DNA from: Amycolatopsis anabasis
GTDB lineage: Bacteria > Actinomycetota > Actinomycetes > Mycobacteriales > Pseudonocardiaceae
Assembly (NCBI RefSeq): GCF_009765355.1
Contig: NZ_VTHK01000012.1
Coordinates: forward strand, 124,001-188,000
Reading direction: 5' to 3'
DNA length: 64,000 nt
Under the pieces are notes generated by a model. The model worked only from the letters and a program-made list of their open reading frames with translations, was not told the DNA's origin and ran no database searches. The translations under genes were made by a program, and so were the position numbers. Positions 1 to 8,899 of this stretch are shown here, one piece after another; within the stretch, counting starts at the first letter, position 1, and every line of letters begins with the position of its first letter.

Positions 1-662
1 CCCAGGGTTTTGTACAGGGTCCAGGACCGCGCCGGGCCGCAGAAGCGGATGCCACGGTAGATCCCGATCGGGATCGCCTCGGCCGCGAAGTAGACCACTC
101 CGGCGGCGACTACAACAGCTGTCACCTTCCCCGTGGTTGCGAGGTCGCGCGCCGCGCCGTCGACGAGCCAGGTGGCGGGGTCGATGAGGTCCCGGACAGC
201 ACCGACCCCGACGACGGCCAGCACGATCGTGGCGGTGGTGCTGATCCAGATTCCGGGCGGCTTACGAGCGATGCGGTACCGGTGTGCGCGGACGATCACG
301 ACCAGGACGAGTGCCAGGGTGGTGGGCAGCACGAGGGCGGCCGCGCCGAACCAGATGCTGGTCAGGTCGATGTGTTCGACCCGTTTGCGGTCGAGCCGGT
401 CGGCGCGGCGGCGTCCCTCAGCGACCTTGGTCAACCTCGTGTAGCCGAGCGCAGCCGCGAGGAACAGTCCGAACAGGACCCAGTGACGCGGCTGTGGTGT
501 CGAGGAGAAGTGCCAGCCCAGCCCGCCGGCGACAGCGCCGATGAGGTCGATCACCATCACGGATGCAACGGTCGGCAGGCTCAGCGCGGAGAGTGCCTCT
601 TCCGACCGAACGGACGAATCGCGACCCCGCCGTGCTTTCAAATATTCTCCGATTCGTGTCAC
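1..662 (-). CDS. Partial integral membrane protein, 3' end off the left edge
   Basis: The minus strand is open from a GTG at 660-662 to the window edge (about 220 codons). The N-terminus reads VTRIGEYLKARRG. Several hydrophobic segments follow: one near residues 35-55, one near 60-75 (WVLFGLFLAAALGY), one near 100-125 (LVLPTTLALVLVVIV), one near 140-160 (ATIVLAVVGVGAV) and one near 190-205. A basic loop (EGRRRADRLDRKRVEH) sits between the second and third. I do not recognise the family. High G+C at third positions and the hydrophobic pattern make it a real gene. The start is chosen because the frame is open without interruption from this GTG. The end and full length are unknown. Confidence 0.7.
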   Translation of the reverse strand, partial: MTRIGEYLKARRGRDSSVRSEEALSALSLPTVASVMVIDLIGAVAGGLGWHFSSTPQPRHWVLFGLFLAAALGYTRLTKVAEGRRRADRLDRKRVEHIDLTSIWFGAAALVLPTTLALVLVVIVRAHRYRIARKPPGIWISTTATIVLAVVGVGAVRDLIDPATWLVDGAARDLATTGKVTAVVVAAGVVYFAAEAIPIGIYRGIRFCGPARSWTLYKTL

Positions 663-777
663 GCTAGCCCCTGCCCATCCGTGAATACGCCCTGACGTGC
701 GACAGGCGCAGCTAGCTCGCGACCTGCCGCTATCGTGTCGCGCCTCGGGGCCGATCGGGAGCAGCGGAGGTGATTTT

Positions 778-807
778 GTGCTGCTCGTGAAACGCCACAG
801 CCCCTGA
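778..807 (+). CDS. Nine-codon ORF with a near-perfect Shine-Dalgarno
   Basis: GTG at 778 is preceded by GGAGGTGAT, an almost full anti-16S match at good spacing. It encodes M-LLVKRHSP and stops at 805-807. It could be a leader peptide, or it could couple translation to the frame beginning at GTG 813, which runs into the next tiny ORF. No function is known. The evidence is the ribosome-binding site and the position ahead of two related tiny ORFs. Confidence 0.4.
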   Translation: MLLVKRHSP

Positions 808-896
808 GCCCCGTGCGCGTCATCGAGACGCTTTCTCATTCTCGTGCCCACCCCTCATTCGTTTCCCGCGCGAGTTCCGCGAAAGGAGGCTTCGCC

Positions 897-923
897 ATGG
901 CCGGCCGCGACCGCGACATGTGA
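897..923 (+). CDS. Eight-codon ORF MAGRDRDM (copy 1)
   Basis: ATG at 897 follows AAAGGAGG with 7-nt spacing. It encodes MAGRDRDM and ends in TGA at 921-923. The same C-terminal RDRDM plus stop plus GCGA recurs at 1019-1045. Conservation between the copies begins at the ribosome-binding site and ends just after the stop, as expected for a translated unit rather than a random repeat. The frame is also open upstream to GTG 813, which would give a 36-residue peptide ending in the same residues. Function unknown. Confidence 0.4.
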   Translation: MAGRDRDM

Positions 924-1018
924 GCGACCCCATACAGGCTGCGACTGTGATCGCGCTGGAGGACAAATCCGTTCGAGCAGGTCTCGGCCTGCCCGCATTC
1001 ACGCAGAGGAGTAGCGCC

Positions 1019-1045
1019 ATGGTTGACCGCGACCGCGACATGTGA
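1019..1045 (+). CDS. Eight-codon ORF MVDRDRDM (copy 2)
   Basis: ATG at 1019 follows AGAGGAG and encodes MVDRDRDM, ending in TGA at 1043-1045. It is a near-copy of the ORF at 897-923. A longer reading from GTG 947 would give 32 residues (starting MIALEDKSVRAG) with the same C-terminus. It converges with the MFS gene that ends at 1060. It could be a leader, a signalling peptide or a precursor tail. No similarity is recognised. Confidence 0.4.
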   Translation: MVDRDRDM

Positions 1046-1059
1046 GCGAACGCTTCGCA

Positions 1060-2253
1060 TCACGTCACCCCGTACCGGATCGTTGGTGACCGCGCCCAAG
1101 GCACCAGGCACGCCGCCGCGGCGGCGGTTCCCGCCATGCCCGCGACCGCGACCGCCAGCGACGGGGAACCGAGTACGTCGGCGAGCAGTCCGCCCGCCAG
1201 GACGGCGAGTCCTTGGCCTGCGCGCAGTCCGGTGCGCAGCCAGCCCGCCACCCGGGCCCGGACTTGGTCGCTGGCCAGGGACAGGGCTACCGTCTGCACG
1301 ATCGATAGGTAGGCCGCGCCCGCGCCCGAGAGGAGCATCAGCACGGTGGCCCAGGCCGGCCCGGGCCGCAGCGCGAACCCTGCCAACGGGGCCAGGGACA
1401 GCAGGAGCAGGAGCCCGACCAGCGACGACTGCCGCTGCGGACTGGCGCGGCCGAGAAGCAAGGTGCCGAGCAGGTAGCCGACCACATTGGCGCCCAGCAG
1501 CAGTCCGAGGGCTCCCGTCGGGGCGGGCATTTCAGCCAGCAGCGGCACGATCACGGCCTCGGGGAGGATCGCCAAGGTGCCGACCAGCACCAGCACGTTG
1601 AGCACTCGCAGGTGGTGGTCGCGCCACACCAACTGCCAGCCCAGACGGTCCCGGCCGCCCGCGGTGTGCTGCGCGGGGGGCCGGAGTCGGACTCCGAGCT
1701 GGATCAGTAGCGCGACGGCCAGGAATGAGGCCGCGTCGATGATCAGCGCCATGCTGGGGCCGACCGCCGCCACGATGGCTGTGGCCGTGCCGATTCCAGC
1801 CAGTTGGCCTGCCTCGCGCATCATGAACAGCCAACGGCGCCCGGCCATGCGCTGCTCGTCGGTGGGCAGGACGTCGTTGACCGTCACCGCCTGAGCGGCC
1901 TTGAAGGGAGCGGAGGCGGCGGCGATGCCCACCACCCCGATGATCACGAGACCAACGGGAAGGCTGGGGATGGCCAGGGCCGCGGCACACGCGGCTTGCA
2001 GCAGCAGGCAGGTCACCATCACGGGCCGGCGGGCGAACCGGTCAGCCAGCGGACTCAGCAGGGGGCCCGCCACGAGATCGGGCAGGAAGGTGGCGGCGAA
2101 AGCCAGGGCGGCCGGAGCGGCGGAGCCGGTCGCGCGATAGACGTAGAACGCGATCCCGACCTTGGCCAGTTGGTCTCCTAGAACGGAGATGGCCTCTCCG
2201 GTCGCGAGTATGCGATATTCGCTGCCGAGCCCGGCACGCCGTAGTTCCCCCAC
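1060..2253 (-). CDS. MFS transporter (about 397 aa)
   Basis: Major facilitator superfamily protein with about twelve hydrophobic segments, likely a drug or metabolite exporter. The early loop LADRFARRPVMV resembles MFS motif A (GxLaDrxGrrxxl). I start it at GTG 2253, preceded by AGGGGG at good spacing. An upstream ATG at 2394 would place a palindromic operator (2315-2340) inside the coding sequence and add 47 poorly hydrophobic residues. The operator lies about 65 nt upstream of the chosen start and matches sites ahead of the XRE regulator at 9036, so the two are probably co-regulated. The substrate cannot be read from the sequence. Confidence 0.85.
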   Translation of the reverse strand: MGELRRAGLGSEYRILATGEAISVLGDQLAKVGIAFYVYRATGSAAPAALAFAATFLPDLVAGPLLSPLADRFARRPVMVTCLLLQAACAAALAIPSLPVGLVIIGVVGIAAASAPFKAAQAVTVNDVLPTDEQRMAGRRWLFMMREAGQLAGIGTATAIVAAVGPSMALIIDAASFLAVALLIQLGVRLRPPAQHTAGGRDRLGWQLVWRDHHLRVLNVLVLVGTLAILPEAVIVPLLAEMPAPTGALGLLLGANVVGYLLGTLLLGRASPQRQSSLVGLLLLLSLAPLAGFALRPGPAWATVLMLLSGAGAAYLSIVQTVALSLASDQVRARVAGWLRTGLRAGQGLAVLAGGLLADVLGSPSLAVAVAGMAGTAAAAACLVPWARSPTIRYGVT

Positions 2254-2314
2254 GTGACATCCCCCTGCCAGCGCGTGACCAAATATAGTTGGCGAGTGAT
2301 CACCCCACTGTAGG

Positions 2315-2340
2315 GGAGTGTTCCTGCTAGGAAACACTCC
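2315..2340. promoter_or_regulatory. Palindromic operator upstream of the MFS gene
   Basis: Arms GGAGTGTT and AACACTCC flank CCTGCTAGGA. On the minus strand the core at 2318-2336 reads TGTTTCCTAGCAGGAACAC. It differs by one base from the 19-mer at 8900-8918 upstream of the XRE regulator. It is therefore a likely binding site for that regulator. Confidence 0.65.
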
Positions 2341-2574
2341 TCGCTTTTCATCACCCGATCGGCCCAGCGCTATGACGTTGGGTAATACCGGCATCTAGGA
2401 CAACTGCAGTCGAACGACTCAACTCCGCGTGAATTGGCCGTGAGGACCGGTTGGCGGCGATGCGCGTCCGCGAGGCCACGCGAGCCTGGAGCAGCCCTCA
2501 TTCCTGGTCTTCCTGCTGCTTCCGGGTTTCCGTCCCTGCGAACGATCGGTCCGCAGGGACGGCACCATTACCCG

Positions 2575-3294
2575 TCAGCCTGTGACCGCGGGGTGGCCCG
2601 GTTTGCGTTCGGGCTTGGGCGCTGGCGGGATGTCCACGCCCGGTTTGCCGTTCGGCGGGTTCGTGGCTGGCTTGCCGCCTGCGGGGTGGCCAGGAGCCGG
2701 TTTCCCAGGAGCGGGTTTGCCTGGCGCGGGCTGGCCGGGCTGGGGCGGATTGCCGGGGCCGGGCGGGTTGTTCGGCGGTGTGCCTGTGCCGCAGGAGACG
2801 ACCGCGACCTGTACGGTTTCCGCGCCCATGTTTCCGGCGCCGGTGAGCGTGATCGTGGCACCGGTCGCGTTGCCGCCGCGGACTGCGCCATACGTCACGG
2901 TCAGGTAGTCGGTGAGCTTCACTGTGCCGGTTCGTCCGGCGGCGGCTTTGCCGTTGGTGCAGGTGGTCGACACCGCGCCGATGGATTTCCCGGCGACGGT
3001 CACGTTGCCCACGCTGGCCGAGGCGGTGCCCGCCCCGGCCGACACCCGCAGGCTACTGGCGACCACGAACCCCGCTTTCGACCGGACGCTGCCCAGTTCG
3101 CTGGTGCGGACGGCCCCCGCCGAGCTGACCGAGGGCTGCGCACCGAGCGGGTCCGCGCCGGAGGCGGAGATCCCGTAGGCGGTGGACGCCGTGTCGGCGC
3201 GGGCGATGCCGGTGCCGGTGATGGTGGCGGCGAGCCCGGCGCCCAGCGCCAGCGCCGCGAGCGTGGCGCGCGGTCGGAAGGTGGTGTGGACCAT
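2575..3294 (-). CDS. Secreted choice-of-anchor P-like protein with a Pro/Gly repeat tail
   Basis: A signal peptide (RPRATLAALALGAGLAATITGTGIARA) is followed by an Ala/Gly/Ser/Thr-rich globular region of about 150 residues. That region contains AYGISASG, two cysteines, and the kind of sequence seen in actinobacterial choice-of-anchor P proteins. The last 60-70 residues are low complexity, with PAPGK repeated in tandem. I chose ATG 3294 because a signal peptide starts there. The longer frame to 3813 runs antisense through the next gene. It probably is exported and acts at the cell envelope. The family call comes from sequence flavour and is moderate. Confidence 0.75.
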   Translation of the reverse strand: MVHTTFRPRATLAALALGAGLAATITGTGIARADTASTAYGISASGADPLGAQPSVSSAGAVRTSELGSVRSKAGFVVASSLRVSAGAGTASASVGNVTVAGKSIGAVSTTCTNGKAAAGRTGTVKLTDYLTVTYGAVRGGNATGATITLTGAGNMGAETVQVAVVSCGTGTPPNNPPGPGNPPQPGQPAPGKPAPGKPAPGHPAGGKPATNPPNGKPGVDIPPAPKPERKPGHPAVTG

Positions 3295-3359
3295 GTCGTT
3301 TCCCCTCGTGGTTGTGCGCCCGGCCCACGATCGGTAGGTGGGCCGGTGGTTGGGTTGGT

Positions 3360-4352
3360 TCAGCGGATCAGCACCGGCGTGCCCAGTGGCACCTCGCTGC
3401 TGAGGAGAGTCAGGGCGTCGCCCGGGACGCGGATGCAGCCGTCGCTGCTTTGCTGGCCGTAGACATCGGCGGTGGGCCAGGTGTGGATGCCCACGGTCCC
3501 CGGTCCTCCTCCGTAGGTGAGGTAGGTGTCGCTGTGCACCGAGAGCGGCAGCACGAGCGGGCTGTAGGTGGGATGAGTGTCCTGAATGGACGCCAGAATG
3601 TAGGCGCGACCGGCCGGTGTCGGTGAGTGTGGTTTCCCGATCCCGACAGTCCAGCTGTGGGTCACCACGCCGTCGCGCAGTACGTCCAGGCGGAACGTGG
3701 CGCGGTTCAGCCGCAACAGGTAAGGCGTGCGTGCTTCGTCCACAGCAGACCCGGTTCGGAATAGCCAGGCGGAGGATCCGTTGGGGCGCCCGGGAAGGAG
3801 CACGAGATCCCACCCGGGTTGCCGTTCGATCACCGGCACCCAGGTGTCGGCGTCGAACTGGCGCGGTGGGAGTCCTGCGATCGCCGGTCCTCCCGGCGCG
3901 GCGTAGAGCGGCACCGTGGTTCGCGGGTGCAGCACCAGCCCGCTAGGTTCCTCGCCGGGAGCCGGATCCTGCGGCGCGGCGGGCATGTCGGCGAAGGTCG
4001 TCTGGCTCGGTAGCGCGGCGAGTTCGGCGTCGCTGACCGGACGCGCGGGAATGATCGCCTCCTGCTCCGCTGCCTCGGGCGAGGGACGGTCGGGTAGAGG
4101 CGGTGGGGTGGACGCTGCAGTTCGGCAACTCGCCGCGACCGCGACGACAACCGCGAGCACGACGATTCCGGCCAGGACTACGAAGGCGGTCCGCCCCCAT
4201 CGCGGAGTCCCGGCGGATGGCTTGGTGCCGGTCGACGCGGCGTGCTCGCCCAGCGGATCAGCAGAGTGGCTGTCGTCTTCCGGGATGCTGGGCGTCGCAC
4301 TGGCGGGAGTGAGATCGGTGTCGTGGTCATCGGGTTTGCTGTGTCGGCCCAT
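3360..4352 (-). CDS. L,D-transpeptidase (YkuD domain), membrane-anchored
   Basis: 330 aa. A hydrophilic N-terminus of about 50 residues is followed by one transmembrane helix (FVVLAGIVVLAVVVAVAAS, residues about 57-76). A Pro-rich linker and an SH3-like stretch follow, then a YkuD catalytic domain in the last 130 residues. The active-site signature is present: a histidine in VGIHTW, then SSDGCIRV with the nucleophilic cysteine. The family forms 3-3 crosslinks in peptidoglycan or attaches proteins to it, outside the membrane. It lies between two secreted proteins on the same strand. Confidence 0.9.
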   Translation of the reverse strand: MGRHSKPDDHDTDLTPASATPSIPEDDSHSADPLGEHAASTGTKPSAGTPRWGRTAFVVLAGIVVLAVVVAVAASCRTAASTPPPLPDRPSPEAAEQEAIIPARPVSDAELAALPSQTTFADMPAAPQDPAPGEEPSGLVLHPRTTVPLYAAPGGPAIAGLPPRQFDADTWVPVIERQPGWDLVLLPGRPNGSSAWLFRTGSAVDEARTPYLLRLNRATFRLDVLRDGVVTHSWTVGIGKPHSPTPAGRAYILASIQDTHPTYSPLVLPLSVHSDTYLTYGGGPGTVGIHTWPTADVYGQQSSDGCIRVPGDALTLLSSEVPLGTPVLIR

Positions 4353-4438
4353 CGCGTGGTCTCCCCATTCCCTCGTAGGTCTGGTCGTGGTGGTGCGGCC
4401 CCGGATTGCAGCGGGGCCGCACCACTGGTGGCGGGCGG

Positions 4439-6382
4439 CTACCGGCCGAACGCGGCGACGAAACCGGTAGTCGGGGTACCGATTCCGGTCACCGGATCCC
4501 AGCCGCGCGCGCTCTGCAACGATTGCGGCTTGGAGTCGACATCGACCAAGTAGTCGCCCGGGCCGTTGGGCACGGTCACTCCGCCCGGAGCGCCCATGCC
4601 CTGGGTCCAGATCCCGGCCTGCTGCGGAACCACGTCGGTCACCGCCGCGCTGTTCCCGGCCAGCCGGTAGAGAGCGGGATTGAGGAATCCGGGGCGGGCC
4701 TGCCCGTGGGCCTGGGCGGCGTCGGCCACGATGCCCGCCATCAACGGGGAGCCGAGGGAAGTGCCCCCGGCCGGGCCGGCGAGGTAACCCTGCCTGCCGG
4801 TGGCGCCGACCAGCATGCCGGTGTAGTTGTCCGACAGCGCACCGATGTCGGGCACGGCCCGCTTCCCGTCGGAGGAGCCGACAACACCGTGCTGATAGGC
4901 GGGCAGGTCGTAGATCGTGGACCGGCCGCCGCCCGCGCCGCCGGCGAATGGTCCGTCGGCATCATTCTGCGGGACCCATCGCCCGTTGGTCAGCGTGTTG
5001 CCGGAGTTCTCCCACCCGCCGGTGAACGCGATTTTGTTGTCCCGGTCAAGAGCGACGGTGGTGCCCCCGACCGCGGTGACCCATGGTGAGGAAACCGGGA
5101 ACCGGACCCCGGGCGTGCGCGTGCCACGCGAGTCGTCCCCGATGTCTCCGGAGGCGAACAGCAACGCCTGTCCTTGCACGGCGGCTTGCACTGCGATCGC
5201 CTCGAACTGTTCGCGGGTCGCGCTGGGAATTTCGTTGTCGCGTAGGTTCGAGGTCCAGGAGTTGGTGATGATTCCGGCGCGGTCCTCGGCGACTGCGCGG
5301 TTGAGCCCGTCGTATCCGTTGCAGTCGCCCGAGGCGTACCAGAGAAGTTGTGCGGCCGGGGCAGTGGCGTGCGCGGCTTGGATGTCCATCGTTTGCTCGA
5401 AGTTCCAGGTCGCCTCGCCGTCGCCGCCGGAGCAGTTGCTCGGAATCCCGCCCGGGGGCAGGCGATTCTCGTACTGGCCCGGTGCCAGCGGCGGCGCTCC
5501 CGCCTCACGGGCCCATCGCTGGGTGTCCTCGACGATCGTCCGGGACGCGTAGAGTCCGGTCGCGGCGATGGTCTGCCCGGCACCGGTCTGCCCGGCCCCG
5601 AGCCCGTAGATGGCGCGGGTCTGCCCGGCGGTGTAGCCGCAGAGGCGGTTGCTTTGCCGCCCGTTCCCATACTTTTGGGGCACGTCGCGGTTGGAGTGCT
5701 CGCCCCAATACCGCGAACAGTATTGGTCCGGCGCGGCGAGTCGGGGCGTGTCGGCGGGAGTGACGCCCTGGTCGGGATGTGCGGTCGCGGTGGCCGCGCG
5801 GTCGCTGTCGTCGAGCCCGAGCACAGCGGTGATCGCCGGACGGACGGAGCGGGGCACGCTGACGTCGCTTTCGGGCGCGGCCAGGGTGAGCGGGCCCTTG
5901 CGGTAGGTCGCCAGCCGGACGCCGAACACGACCTGCAACTGCGCGACCGTGCCGCGGGCGGCCACGAAATGACGGTTGCCCGCTACCTCTCCGAGGGCCA
6001 GGCCCTGGCCGCGCAGCCAGTCCTGCACGCGACTGACGGTCTCGGCGGTCGGCCCGTACCGGTCGGCGAACTCCTGCGCGGTGATGAACTGGCCGTACTG
6101 CGGCGATCCGGGTGTGGACACCGCCTGCGCGAGTTGCCGCGCGCCGCTGGGGTCGCGCAGCCCAAGCGCGATCCGGATCTCCCGCTGCTGGCTGGTGTCC
6201 ACCGCGTCCACGCGCGCCTGTGGGAGCGCCCAACTCGGGTGTGTGCCCGCCACCACGGCGCGGTCAGTCGTCTCCGCGGGACTGCCGGTCGCCTGCGCCG
6301 AGACCGGCACCGCAGCCATCCCGGCCAACATCACGGCTCCCGCCACCACGCCCGCGATGCGGGCTGATCGCACTACTGCCAT
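4439..6382 (-). CDS. S53 family serine-carboxyl peptidase (sedolisin/kumamolisin-like)
   Basis: 647 aa. Signal peptide, then a pro-kumamolisin activation domain (residues about 50-195: SPQYGQFITAQEFADRYGP), then the S53 catalytic domain. The catalytic Glu/Asp pair is in NFEQTMDIQ (about residue 325). The oxyanion Asp is probably in the ASGDIGDDS segment, and the nucleophile Ser is in GGTSLGSPLMAGI (about 542). The C-terminal GWDPVTGIGTP stretch is the usual calcium-site end of the family. Length and order match secreted acid proteases. The start has a good signal peptide. It is expected to act outside the cell. Confidence 0.93.
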   Translation of the reverse strand: MAVVRSARIAGVVAGAVMLAGMAAVPVSAQATGSPAETTDRAVVAGTHPSWALPQARVDAVDTSQQREIRIALGLRDPSGARQLAQAVSTPGSPQYGQFITAQEFADRYGPTAETVSRVQDWLRGQGLALGEVAGNRHFVAARGTVAQLQVVFGVRLATYRKGPLTLAAPESDVSVPRSVRPAITAVLGLDDSDRAATATAHPDQGVTPADTPRLAAPDQYCSRYWGEHSNRDVPQKYGNGRQSNRLCGYTAGQTRAIYGLGAGQTGAGQTIAATGLYASRTIVEDTQRWAREAGAPPLAPGQYENRLPPGGIPSNCSGGDGEATWNFEQTMDIQAAHATAPAAQLLWYASGDCNGYDGLNRAVAEDRAGIITNSWTSNLRDNEIPSATREQFEAIAVQAAVQGQALLFASGDIGDDSRGTRTPGVRFPVSSPWVTAVGGTTVALDRDNKIAFTGGWENSGNTLTNGRWVPQNDADGPFAGGAGGGRSTIYDLPAYQHGVVGSSDGKRAVPDIGALSDNYTGMLVGATGRQGYLAGPAGGTSLGSPLMAGIVADAAQAHGQARPGFLNPALYRLAGNSAAVTDVVPQQAGIWTQGMGAPGGVTVPNGPGDYLVDVDSKPQSLQSARGWDPVTGIGTPTTGFVAAFGR

Positions 6383-7357
6383 ATTTCCCCCGTTTCCTCG
6401 AATGTCACCAACCCGCGCCAGAATTGTCGTCTAGCGACGTTCCCAGAAACCAACCTTCACACCGAGGACGTGACGGATCGCTCACTGCCACAATCGATTT
6501 CCCCTGACAACTGGTTCCCGTGCACCTGGAGCGGACCAGTGTTCCCCTTGCTGTCGAACCGAAAGATTTCCGATTCGCCCCGCCACCTTGGCATTAAGAC
6601 ACAATGTAGTCAATAGTTATTTGCCGAGCACTTCGACAATTATCCGTTGACTGCTTCGGCATGGAATCTAGACGCTCGAATAGCCAGTTCGGTTTTGTGG
6701 CCGAACCGGCAGGATGAGGTTGTGCGCCATGGGTTAGCGTGCTGCGGACACTTTCCCGGACGTGAGCGCGCGATGCAGGCGCCTCACCGGCCTACACCGC
6801 GCGAACGGGGTAATTGGTGCTCGCTCCTTTCCCGGAAACTTGGTGCCGGTTCCGCCCGCGTGCCGGGGCCAACAGCTGAGGTGACACGCGACGGAACCGG
6901 TGGAGCCGGGGCACGGTGGCGCTGGGGTGACCACCTCGCACCCCGACTGGTCTTGCCCGAACCTTGTTCGGTGGTTGCACGTAATCGGTAGGATGGCCTC
7001 GCCGCGCCCCGCGAATCGCCCATCCGTGACAGGACGCGGCGAGACCAATACGGCTGCGAGTCGCATTGCCGGGGAGGCGCGACCCTCTGAGGTGCAGGGT
7101 CGCGAGAACGCGACCGCAGCCGGGCTTTCACTTCAATGATCCGTCGGTTTGCGGATCGGCAACTGCGCGAGTCGACGGCCTGGTCCTCTGTGGAGGGTCC
7201 CGGGGCTTCGACGCGATGCTCACCAGCAACGCAGTCTTCGATCGTGGCGTTCCAACCGCGAATTGACGGACGTCGTGGTCGGTGCTTCCGCCGCAACGGG
7301 CGGCGGGCACCGTCGGAGGGGCCGCGTGGACGGGGGAGGTTCCGGCGCGTTGCGGCA
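6383..7357. other. Gene-poor gap of about 975 nt
   Basis: I see no gene I can support. 6540-6660 is AT-richer and probably holds promoter sequence. Immediately after the oxidase stop at 7358, an ATG overlaps by one base (TGATG). It opens a 75-codon minus-strand frame to about 7131 (MPQRAGTSPVHAAPP). It could be a coupled small gene, but its codon bias fades after the first 30 codons, so I do not call it. Other open frames here have no coding character. Confidence 0.4.
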
Positions 7358-8515
7358 TCAAGACACCTCCCTGACCGCGGCCCTGGTGAGTTCGTAGGCG
7401 TTGGCGTAGCCCGCGTTGCCCAGCGTCCGGCCGTAGTCGGCCAGGATGCTTCGCACCACATGCCCAATGCCATCAGGCCCGAACGCGCCCAGGCCATACA
7501 CCCACGGGCGGCCAAGCAGCACCGCGTCCGCGCCCAAGGCCACAGCCTTGATGATGTCGGCGCCGGACCTGATACCGCTGTCGAACAAGATCGTAGTCTT
7601 CGGCAGGCCCGCCGAGGCGGTCAGCGTGCGCACCGCGTCAGCAATCGACGGCAGCGCATGCAGCGCGCCGAGCGCGCCGTCCACCTGGCGGCCGCCGTGG
7701 TTGGACACCACGATCCCGTCCATGCCCGCTTCCACGGCGCGCAGCGCGTCGTCGACGTGCTGGATGCCCTTGAGCACGATGGGACCGGCGTCCCACCGAT
7801 CCCGTACGTGGGCCAAGTCATCCCAGGTGCGCGTCGGGTCGGTCATGATCTCCGCCCATCGGCGCACTACCTGCGCACGTTCGTCACCCTTGCCGTCGAG
7901 TCCCAGCAGGAACGCGGGGTCGTGGGCGAGGTTCTCCGTGCCGATCCCCTCGAGGAACGGGAGATTCGCGACGTCGTGATGCCGCGGCCGCCACCCCACC
8001 ATCGGGAGGTCGACGGAGATGACCAGCACGGTGTAACCATGGGCCCGGGCACGTTCGATCTGGCTGTCGTTCACCGCTTCATCAGTGGTCCACACCAACT
8101 CGTACCATCGGTCACCCGGCCCGTTGGTCTCGGCGACGTGTTCGAGCGGGACGGACGCGGCGGCAGAGAGCACGAACGGTATGCCGAGTTCGCGGGCCGC
8201 ACGAGCAAGCGCGTGTTCGCCGTCCGGGTGGATCAGCCGCAGCGCACCAACCGGCGCGAGCAGGACCGGCCCCGGCGAGGTCGCCCCCAGCACCGTCGTC
8301 GGCTGGTGACCGCTGACGTCCCGCAGAACACGGGGCACGATGCCCCACCGTGCGAACGCGGCACGGTTGGCCTCGACCGTCGCACCTGATCCCGCACCCG
8401 CGGCGACGTAGGAAAACGCGGCGTCGGTGAGCATGTGGCGCGCTTCCCGTTCGACCGCGTCCAAATCGGTCGCGTAGAGGCCGGGGAGGTCCTTGTGCTC
8501 TGCCAGCAGCGGCAT
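7358..8515 (-). CDS. FMN-dependent alpha-hydroxy-acid oxidase (lactate 2-monooxygenase-like)
   Basis: 385 aa TIM-barrel flavoprotein of the lactate/glycolate oxidase family. The active-site SNHGGRQVDG motif carries the catalytic His and substrate-binding Arg. DSGIRSGADIIKAVALGADAV and LLGRPW bind the FMN phosphate. The mid-region (WYELVW, then DLPMVGWRPRHHDV) looks closer to lactate 2-monooxygenase than to respiratory LldD, and there is no membrane segment. ATG 8515 is set by AGGTGA eight bases upstream. The substrate is unknown. MftD of mycofactocin clusters belongs to this superfamily, and a short ORF ends at this gene's ribosome-binding site. Confidence 0.88.
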   Translation of the reverse strand: MPLLAEHKDLPGLYATDLDAVEREARHMLTDAAFSYVAAGAGSGATVEANRAAFARWGIVPRVLRDVSGHQPTTVLGATSPGPVLLAPVGALRLIHPDGEHALARAARELGIPFVLSAAASVPLEHVAETNGPGDRWYELVWTTDEAVNDSQIERARAHGYTVLVISVDLPMVGWRPRHHDVANLPFLEGIGTENLAHDPAFLLGLDGKGDERAQVVRRWAEIMTDPTRTWDDLAHVRDRWDAGPIVLKGIQHVDDALRAVEAGMDGIVVSNHGGRQVDGALGALHALPSIADAVRTLTASAGLPKTTILFDSGIRSGADIIKAVALGADAVLLGRPWVYGLGAFGPDGIGHVVRSILADYGRTLGNAGYANAYELTRAAVREVS

Positions 8516-8522
8516 GGGCGCT

Positions 8523-8657
8523 TCACCTCCCCTCTCGAGCAGGTCGCCCGGCGTACGGGACCGGCAGATGCGGGTCGGTGCGCGGCACGTAAGCGAGTTG
8601 CTCGCTCCGCCGCCGCACACCGACCCTGACCAGGCTGGCCAGCCAGTTTCCCCCCAT
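8523..8657 (-). CDS. Possible 44-aa peptide gene ahead of the hydroxyacid oxidase
   Basis: ATG 8657 opens a 45-codon frame (starts MGGNWLASLVRV, ends PYAGRPAREGR). Its TGA lies inside the AGGTGA ribosome-binding site of the oxidase, the arrangement of a coupled upstream gene. About 80% of its third positions are G or C. The peptide is basic with a Pro-rich tail. Its own ribosome-binding site is weak (GGGGGAG about 13 nt upstream). It could be a small precursor, a leader or chance. No similarity recognised. Confidence 0.4.
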   Translation of the reverse strand: MGGNWLASLVRVGVRRRSEQLAYVPRTDPHLPVPYAGRPAREGR

Positions 8658-8899
8658 CTGGCCGCCGGTCTCCCCCGGGCGGCGGGTGGAGTGCATCCAC
8701 GTCCTGGGTAGAGCACAGCGCGATCCCGTTCCAGCGCGCGGGAAGCGACGTGACCGCCTCAGGGTGCGCGAATCCATCCATCCCCCCTTGTCCGCCCTGG
8801 CCGAGAGCGCAGGTGCGGAAAGTTCGCAAAACTGCACCCTTGACCAGTGCAAACGCCGATCCCGGCGCCCTGCCAACGGTTCACCTCGCCAATGGCGAT

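Noticed and set aside
6647-7515. Several frames of 80-240 codons on both strands
   Set aside because: They overlap each other, lack ribosome-binding sites and have no domains. I treat the region as intergenic.
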